Assembly (NCBI GenBank): GCA_964502145.1
Contig: CAZCVI010000014.1
Location: 1 to 64,000 of the forward strand
From: CAZCVI01 sp964502145
GTDB lineage: Bacteria; Acidobacteriota; Aminicenantia; UBA2199
Length of the DNA stretch: 64,000 nt
Reading direction: 5' to 3'
The position numbers and the translations under genes were made by a program. How positions within the stretch are numbered: the first letter of the stretch is position 1; the number at the start of each line of letters is the position of its first letter. Positions 59,337 to 64,000 of the stretch are shown here, piece by piece. The notes below the pieces were generated by a model. The model worked only from the letters and a program-made list of their open reading frames with translations. It made no database searches and had not been told where the DNA came from.

Positions 59337-61130
59337 ATGCTAAGTGAAAAAGGCTCTTTGAGCGATACCCCGGTTATGAAACTGCTCCTCACCGTTTTCG
59401 AACTGGGGTTGACCGGGATACTGTACATTAAAAGAGAAGATATCCTTAAAGTTCTCTACTTCAGCCGCGGGAAGATGATCTGGGCTATTTCTAACTCCGA
59501 TGATGACAAGTTAGAAAACGTCCTCATCTCCAGAGACCTCACCGATGCCGCCACTATTCGCAAAATTAAAGCCGACTCCCGCGTCTCCGAATCCATTGGG
59601 AAACTCCTGGTCGAAAAAGGCCTCATTACCCTCGAAGAATTAATCGATGCCTCCAAAGAACAATTAAAACGCATCATGCGTTCCGTTCTCAAATGGCGCG
59701 AAGGCGGCTTCCAATTTATCAAAGATCAACCCCCCGAACGACTGCTCAGCCTCGACCTCAACGTCACCGACTTTATCATTGACTATATCGTCGAAGATGT
59801 CGAAATCAGCGAAATCTGGAAAGAAATCGGCACCCTGCAATTAGAATTAATCAAAAACCCAGACGAAGAAAAACTCGCTAAATACAACCTCACCGACCGC
59901 CAAAGAGATTTACTCAACAGTTTTGACGGCGAAAACCGCTTGGAAGGTATCCTCTCCCGCCAATCCGGCGGACATCGCGAATCATTGCTGAAAATTATCT
60001 ACTTCTTCATGATGTCAGAACTCCTTATCAAAAAAGAGTTCGAGTTATCCGATGGCTCTGTTTTTCAAACCAGCGAGGACTCCCCCACCGATTACACCCC
60101 CACCAATTCGGATGAACCCTTCGAAACCTACACCACCGCCGAAATTGACAAATCTATCGTGGAAATCCCAATCGCCAGACACCACCAGTTGAGCAAAAGA
60201 GATGATTACCACCTCGGTTCCATTGATGAACCGGGCGAAAAGAGATTATCAGAACGCAGACATTCCCAAAACGATCCTGCCCAACTGGATACCATCCATG
60301 AAATACTCCCCGATAAAAAACCCTCCGCAAAAATCACCATGGAGAACGATATGAAACCTATCCACAAACAAGATACTAGTCATGAAAAAAGTCAAAATAA
60401 AACGACACCCAAACCCCCACCAGATAAAAAGCAAAGCCCCCACAAACAACGAACACCCTTCATGGCCGAACTCCATGCGGAAGAGAAAAAAAAGAAAACA
60501 CTATTCACCATGTCCATGATCCTGGTTTTTTTAATCTTCCTGTTCGGCGGTATCATTTTACTCGTCCTCCCGTGGTTAGAAAATTCCCCCGCTACATCAG
60601 AAACACAGCAAAAGGCAGAAAAATCAGCCGATATTTTTTTCCAAGAACCCTCCGCCCAAAAAGAGGAAATCACGAACACGCCAGACACTAACCCGACTGA
60701 TCTTAAGAAAGAACCCATCACCGCTATAGAAACTCCCCAAGAACAACCTAAAAAAGAAGCACCTAAAAAAGAAGCACAAACCCCACTGCCGCTCACCGGG
60801 AAAAGTGCCAAGTCTTATTTCCTACAAGGCAATTATATTACTGCCGGTGATGTGTGGAAACGCGAATTACAGGAATCCAAGATCATCTATTCCATACTCC
60901 TGGAAATGGATTGTTTGAAAGAATCGGTTTCGTCCGCTTATGCCCGCACTGGTGGCGGTGAAAATTTTTTTATTTTAAATCGCGTTAATGGCAATCGAAA
61001 TTGTTTCCTCGTCATGTGGGGGAAATTTCGTACCGCAAAAGACGCCACTGATGCTATTAAAACCGTTCCTCCCAGTTTCTGGAAACAGAAAGATCCTCCT
61101 GAAGTTGTCGAACTTTCCCGATATTTTTAA
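59337..61130 (+). CDS. PATAN (DUF4388)-domain protein with TM and SPOR-like C-terminus
   Basis: 597 residues. N-terminal PATAN/DUF4388 domain (about 1-150; GSLSDTPVMKLLLTVFELGLTGILYIKREDILKVLYFSRGKMIWA), a winged-helix-like region (about 185-240), a long charged linker, one transmembrane helix (about 388-410; MILVFLIFLFGGIILLVLPWL), and an exported Lys/Glu/Pro linker ending in a SPOR-like alpha/beta domain (about 490-597; FFILNRVNGNRNCFLVMWGKFRTAKDATDAIKTV). PATAN domains bind regulatory partners; SPOR-like domains bind denuded peptidoglycan. Likely links cytoplasmic signalling to the cell wall. Confidence 0.8.
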   Translation: MLSEKGSLSDTPVMKLLLTVFELGLTGILYIKREDILKVLYFSRGKMIWAISNSDDDKLENVLISRDLTDAATIRKIKADSRVSESIGKLLVEKGLITLEELIDASKEQLKRIMRSVLKWREGGFQFIKDQPPERLLSLDLNVTDFIIDYIVEDVEISEIWKEIGTLQLELIKNPDEEKLAKYNLTDRQRDLLNSFDGENRLEGILSRQSGGHRESLLKIIYFFMMSELLIKKEFELSDGSVFQTSEDSPTDYTPTNSDEPFETYTTAEIDKSIVEIPIARHHQLSKRDDYHLGSIDEPGEKRLSERRHSQNDPAQLDTIHEILPDKKPSAKITMENDMKPIHKQDTSHEKSQNKTTPKPPPDKKQSPHKQRTPFMAELHAEEKKKKTLFTMSMILVFLIFLFGGIILLVLPWLENSPATSETQQKAEKSADIFFQEPSAQKEEITNTPDTNPTDLKKEPITAIETPQEQPKKEAPKKEAQTPLPLTGKSAKSYFLQGNYITAGDVWKRELQESKIIYSILLEMDCLKESVSSAYARTGGGENFFILNRVNGNRNCFLVMWGKFRTAKDATDAIKTVPPSFWKQKDPPEVVELSRYF

Positions 61131-61151
61131 TCCATCTTTAACGATTTCTAC

Positions 61152-61180
61152 TTGACAAAAACACCAAGTATTATTATAAT
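61152..61180 (+). promoter_or_regulatory. sigma70 promoter of tRNA-Leu
   Basis: TTGACA (61152-61157), 17-nt spacer, TATAAT (61175-61180): consensus promoter, 16 bp before the mature tRNA 5' end. Confidence 0.9.
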
Positions 61181-61196
61181 ACTGTTTAACATTAGC

Positions 61197-61282
61197 GCCG
61201 GAGTGGCGAAATCGGCAGACGCACCGGACTCAAAATCCGACGAGGATCACTCCTCGTGAGGGTTCGACTCCCTCCTCCGGCA
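61197..61282 (+). tRNA. tRNA-Leu (anticodon CAA)
   Basis: 86-nt class II tRNA. Acceptor stem GCCGGAG (61197-61203) pairs with CTCCGGC (61275-61281) with A73 at 61282. Anticodon loop CTCAAAA gives CAA; the long variable arm ACGAGGATCACTCCTCGT and GGTTCGACTCC T-arm are typical of leucine tRNAs. The CCA end is not encoded. Confidence 0.96.
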
Positions 61283-61409
61283 CTTGTTATATTTTGGATC
61301 CCACGACCTATCCCCCAAACAACGAATTTTAGGAGGCCGTGAATGGTTTATAGTTTTTTGTTTGGATCGTGAATTTTTTAATGAAGACAACCGTGGTAGC
61401 CGCTTGAAG

Positions 61410-61428
61410 CATTAAAATAATGCCTAAA
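61410..61428 (+). promoter_or_regulatory. 19-bp leader motif shared with 15626
   Basis: CATTAAAATAATGCCTAAA, identical to the copy at 15626 and at the same 54-bp distance from the start codon of the following gene. Confidence 0.5.
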
Positions 61429-61463
61429 ATAAGCAAAGCGGAATAGTCAGGAGCAAGAAATTT

Positions 61464-61889
61464 ATGTCAGATAACCGTATGGTTTACCATGACGGCGTAG
61501 TTGTGGGTGCCCAAGGGAATCGCCTCCAAATCAAAATTATATCCCGATCCGCCTGCTCAGAATGTCACGCCAAAGGGGCCTGCACTGCTTCCGACATGGT
61601 GGAAAAAATCATTGACGCCATCTGTTCTCCCGGGGAATCCCTGTCAATTGGCGATACCGCCACCATAACTATGGCCGCCAAATTAGGTCATAAGGCCATA
61701 TTCTTCGCATTTATCCTCCCCTTTTTCGTGATGGCCGTCACTCTTTTTTCAGCTTTCGCCCTCGGCGTCAACGAATCCGTGTCCGGGTTATGCAGTTTGT
61801 TCAGCCTACTGCCATATTATCTCCTGCTCCATACATTCCGTGGGAAAATTGAAAAAGACTTTGTCTTTTACGCGCAAAAAAAGCAGTAA
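61464..61889 (+). CDS. SoxR-reducing-system RseC-family protein
   Basis: 141 residues. N-terminal beta domain with RSACSECHAKGACTASDM (four cysteines, RseC/MucC signature, possible [Fe-S] site) and GESLSIGDTATITMAAKLGHKAIF, then two membrane helices (about 75-115). RseC-like proteins reside next to Rnf genes and assist electron flow to redox targets. The rnfB gene starts 85 bp downstream, consistent with this role. Confidence 0.88.
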   Translation: MSDNRMVYHDGVVVGAQGNRLQIKIISRSACSECHAKGACTASDMVEKIIDAICSPGESLSIGDTATITMAAKLGHKAIFFAFILPFFVMAVTLFSAFALGVNESVSGLCSLFSLLPYYLLLHTFRGKIEKDFVFYAQKKQ

Positions 61890-61974
61890 GAAATAAACGT
61901 AAGAAGTAACATTCGAACGAAATAAATAAACGTGAGTATGAAACGTAAATACGAAACGTAAATGAGGTGAAATA

Positions 61975-62874
61975 GTGAACCCGCTTGTATTGTATTCAGT
62001 CGTAACATTAGTAGTCATTGCTTCCGGTTCCGCCATGATACTTTTTTTAGTTGCCAAAAAGTTCACCGTGGATGAAGACCCCCGGATCGATGAAGTAGCA
62101 GCGCTTTTACCTGGCGCCAATTGTGGTGGCTGCGGAAATCCCGGATGTCGGGGTTTAGCCGAGGCATTGGTTAAAGGTGCCGATGCCGGTGATATTTCTG
62201 CATTATCATGTCCTCCGGGTGGTGCCGATGTGATGGCTGCGATTGCTAAATTTTTAGGTATGAAAACATCAGAAGCCCTTCCTGCCATTGCTGTTGTCCG
62301 GTGCGGCGGTACCTGTGAAAAGGCACCAGCTAAACTCTTTTATGATGGACCCAGCCGTTGCATTATGGCCCATAACCTTTTTTCCGGTGAGAGTGGATGT
62401 CCCAATGGTTGTCTCGGCCTGGGCGATTGCGTCGCTGTTTGTAAATTTGACGCTATTTATATTGATAAGACCACTGGTTTGCCGGTCATCAGTGAAGAAA
62501 AATGTGTGGCCTGTGGTGCTTGCGTCAAAGGCTGCCCCAGATTGATCATCCAATTGCGCCCCAAAGGCAAGAAGAACCGCCGCGTTTGGATCAATTGCGT
62601 GAACAAAGAAAAAGGCGCTATCGCCATGAAAAATTGCAAAGTTTCCTGTATTGCTTGTGGCAAATGCGTCAAAGAGTGCCCGGAAAAAATCCAGGCTATT
62701 ACCTTGAACAACAACCTCGCTTATATTGATACTGACAAATGTATCGCCTGTGGCTTGTGCGTTAATGTCTGCCCCACCGGTGCCATCATGGCTACTTTCC
62801 CCGCCCCCCAACCGAAACCCAAACCGGAAGCGAAACCGGAAGTTCAAGACAAAAAAGAAGAGGTAAAAGAATGA
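61975..62874 (+). CDS. rnfB: Rnf complex subunit RnfB
   Basis: 299 residues, GTG start with GAGGTG upstream. N-terminal membrane helix (about 7-27), 4Fe-4S motif LPGANCGGCGNPGCRG (about 43-58) and three ferredoxin-type clusters (CVACGACVKGCP, CIACGKCVKECP, CIACGLCVNVCP) plus GCLGLGDCVAVC. The C-terminus is a Lys/Pro/Glu tail. RnfB receives electrons from ferredoxin and passes them to the complex that pumps Na+ or H+. ATGA overlap with rnfC. Here rnfB precedes rnfC, unlike many operons that put rnfB last. Confidence 0.95.
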   Translation: MNPLVLYSVVTLVVIASGSAMILFLVAKKFTVDEDPRIDEVAALLPGANCGGCGNPGCRGLAEALVKGADAGDISALSCPPGGADVMAAIAKFLGMKTSEALPAIAVVRCGGTCEKAPAKLFYDGPSRCIMAHNLFSGESGCPNGCLGLGDCVAVCKFDAIYIDKTTGLPVISEEKCVACGACVKGCPRLIIQLRPKGKKNRRVWINCVNKEKGAIAMKNCKVSCIACGKCVKECPEKIQAITLNNNLAYIDTDKCIACGLCVNVCPTGAIMATFPAPQPKPKPEAKPEVQDKKEEVKE

Positions 62875-64000
62875 ATCTGAAAACCTTTAAATTGGGTGGT
62901 GTACATCCACCGGAAAATAAACTGTCTGCCGGTTCTGCCATTGTAAAACTGGCACTCCCAGAACAAGTTTCTATCCTCCTCAACCAACATCTCGGTGCTC
63001 CCGCTGTACCCGTTGTGGATAAAGGCGACGCCGTTAAAGTGGGTACTCTCATCGCCAAAGGCGAGGCGTTTATCTCCGCCAATATTCACTCCTCCGTTTC
63101 CGGGAAAGTCATGCGCATTGACGATGTGCCGGATGCTTCCGGTTACAAAAACAAAGCCGTGATTATTAAAGTCGAAGGCGACCAATGGGAAGATAGTATT
63201 GATCGTTCTGATATCTTAGTCAAAGATATTCCCACCGATGCCAAGTTCATCTTGGATAAAATCAAACAGATGGGTATTGTAGGTCTCGGTGGCGCTACTT
63301 TTCCCGCCCATATTAAATATATGGTCAGCGATGATCGCAAAGCCGATACCCTTATCATTAATGCCGTTGAATGTGAGCCTTATCTCACTTCCGACCATCG
63401 CCTCATGCTGGAAAGAGCCGATGAGATCATGGTAGGTATTCAGATCATGAAAAAAGCCGGGCAAGTCGACCGCGCGCTCATTGGTATTGAAAGTAATAAA
63501 CCTGATGCCATTGACATCATGACCAGAAAGGCCAAAGATTATCCCGGTGTGGAAGTCGTGGCACTCAAAGTGCAGTATCCACAGGGTGCTGAAAAACAAT
63601 TAATCAAAGCCCTGTTAAATCGCGAAGTACCCAGCGGTAAGTTGCCCCTTGATGTCGGCGTGATTATCAACAATGTGGGTACTGCCCTGGCCATTTATGA
63701 AGCCGTGCAAAAAAACAAACCCCTCATAGAGAGAGTTGTGACCATGACCGGTAAGAATCTAAAAAAGACCGGCAATTTTTTGGCTCGTATCGGGACCCCT
63801 GCTACCATGCTTTTAGAAGCCGTGGGCGAACCCATGCCAGAAAATACCACCAAAATAATTAACGGTGGCCCCATGATGGGAAAAGCGGTTACCTCGTTGG
63901 ATATTCCAATTACTAAAGGAACATCAGGCTTGATCCTGATGGATGAGAGCGAAGCGCGACGCCGTGAACCTTCCAATTGCATCCGTTGCGGTAAATGTGT
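62871..64000 (+). CDS. rnfC: Rnf complex subunit RnfC (cut at the window end)
   Basis: Starts at ATG 62871 within the rnfB stop (ATGA) and stays open to the last base, at least 376 residues. MNLKTFKLGGVHPPENK start, GIVGLGGATFPAHIKY NADH/FMN-binding segment, LIINAVECEPYLTSDHRLML and INNVGTALAIYEAV are RnfC signatures; the window stops in the first ferredoxin motif SNCIRCGKC. It oxidises/reduces NAD(H) on the cytoplasmic face. Further rnf genes (DGEA) should lie to the right. Confidence 0.95.
   Translation, partial: MNLKTFKLGGVHPPENKLSAGSAIVKLALPEQVSILLNQHLGAPAVPVVDKGDAVKVGTLIAKGEAFISANIHSSVSGKVMRIDDVPDASGYKNKAVIIKVEGDQWEDSIDRSDILVKDIPTDAKFILDKIKQMGIVGLGGATFPAHIKYMVSDDRKADTLIINAVECEPYLTSDHRLMLERADEIMVGIQIMKKAGQVDRALIGIESNKPDAIDIMTRKAKDYPGVEVVALKVQYPQGAEKQLIKALLNREVPSGKLPLDVGVIINNVGTALAIYEAVQKNKPLIERVVTMTGKNLKKTGNFLARIGTPATMLLEAVGEPMPENTTKIINGGPMMGKAVTSLDIPITKGTSGLILMDESEARRREPSNCIRCGKC

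Overview
The window comes from a Gram-negative (diderm), probably anaerobic bacterium. Evidence: TonB-dependent receptor, other outer-membrane beta-barrels, lipoproteins and an Mla/MCE lipid-transport operon (diderm envelope); RnfB/RnfC at the right end (ion-pumping ferredoxin:NAD oxidoreductase of anaerobes); AmmeMemoRadiSam-type radical SAM enzyme; exported nickel superoxide dismutase. Roadblock/V4R-like proteins, a PATAN-domain protein, Hanks-type kinase and a standalone LanC suggest the Acidobacteriota/Aminicenantota/delta-proteobacterial part of the tree, but no 16S or ribosomal marker is present, so the lineage is a guess.

Layout. 0-2.2 kb: membrane flippase-like protein and glycosyltransferase (-). 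2.3-14.2 kb: aat, FecR-like protein, diguanylate cyclase, the rod-shape cluster mreB-mreC-mreD-mrdA-rodA, a TIGR03960/DUF2344 radical SAM fusion and a SpoU methyltransferase (+). 14.2-21.7 kb: LanC-like protein, small lipoprotein, Ser/Thr kinase with a TPR-like partner, thioredoxin, radical SAM enzyme, DUF3187 barrel. 22-24.9 kb: amino-acid permease, then a 1.5 kb gene-poor stretch with a 15-copy 22-bp array. 24.9-28.4 kb: ECF sigma / anti-sigma / LiaF-like / DUF4097 envelope-stress operon with an ECF-type promoter. 28.6-31.6 kb: Roadblock plus two V4R-like proteins, then a cysteine desulfurase. 31.7-36.9 kb: GT39, coaE, TPR protein, Ni-SOD, rpiB, barrel protein. 37-40.6 kb: Mla operon (-). 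41.7-46 kb: one-piece propeller/AraC regulator and a secreted papain-like protease pair. 46-55.3 kb: an accessory, decaying region with pbpC and AAA/PD-(D/E)XK relics, an Rpn-type nuclease with copied tails, a MazF-type toxin with an internal deletion, an ATGA-coupled DUF4365 operon, a 21-bp tandem array and a protease cassette between two 185-bp direct repeats. 55.3-59 kb: cobalamin uptake (btuF-like, btuB-like, cobalamin riboswitch) and an orphan mazE. 59.3-64 kb: PATAN protein, tRNA-Leu(CAA), RseC-like protein, rnfB, rnfC (cut by the window end).

The most unusual signal is a family of roughly 160-190 bp elements (21818-22010, 33241-33423, 51203-51361, 58488-58647 and a half copy at 34222-34289). 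They share terminal inverted repeats CCTGGATTCACCGCCAA...TTGGCGGTGAATCCAGG but carry two different hairpin cores made of short G-rich repeats on one arm and their C-rich complement on the other. One end of every full copy lies immediately upstream of a sigma70-like promoter: exactly 13 nt before the -35 hexamer in three copies and 10 nt in the fourth, in either element orientation. I do not recognise this family.
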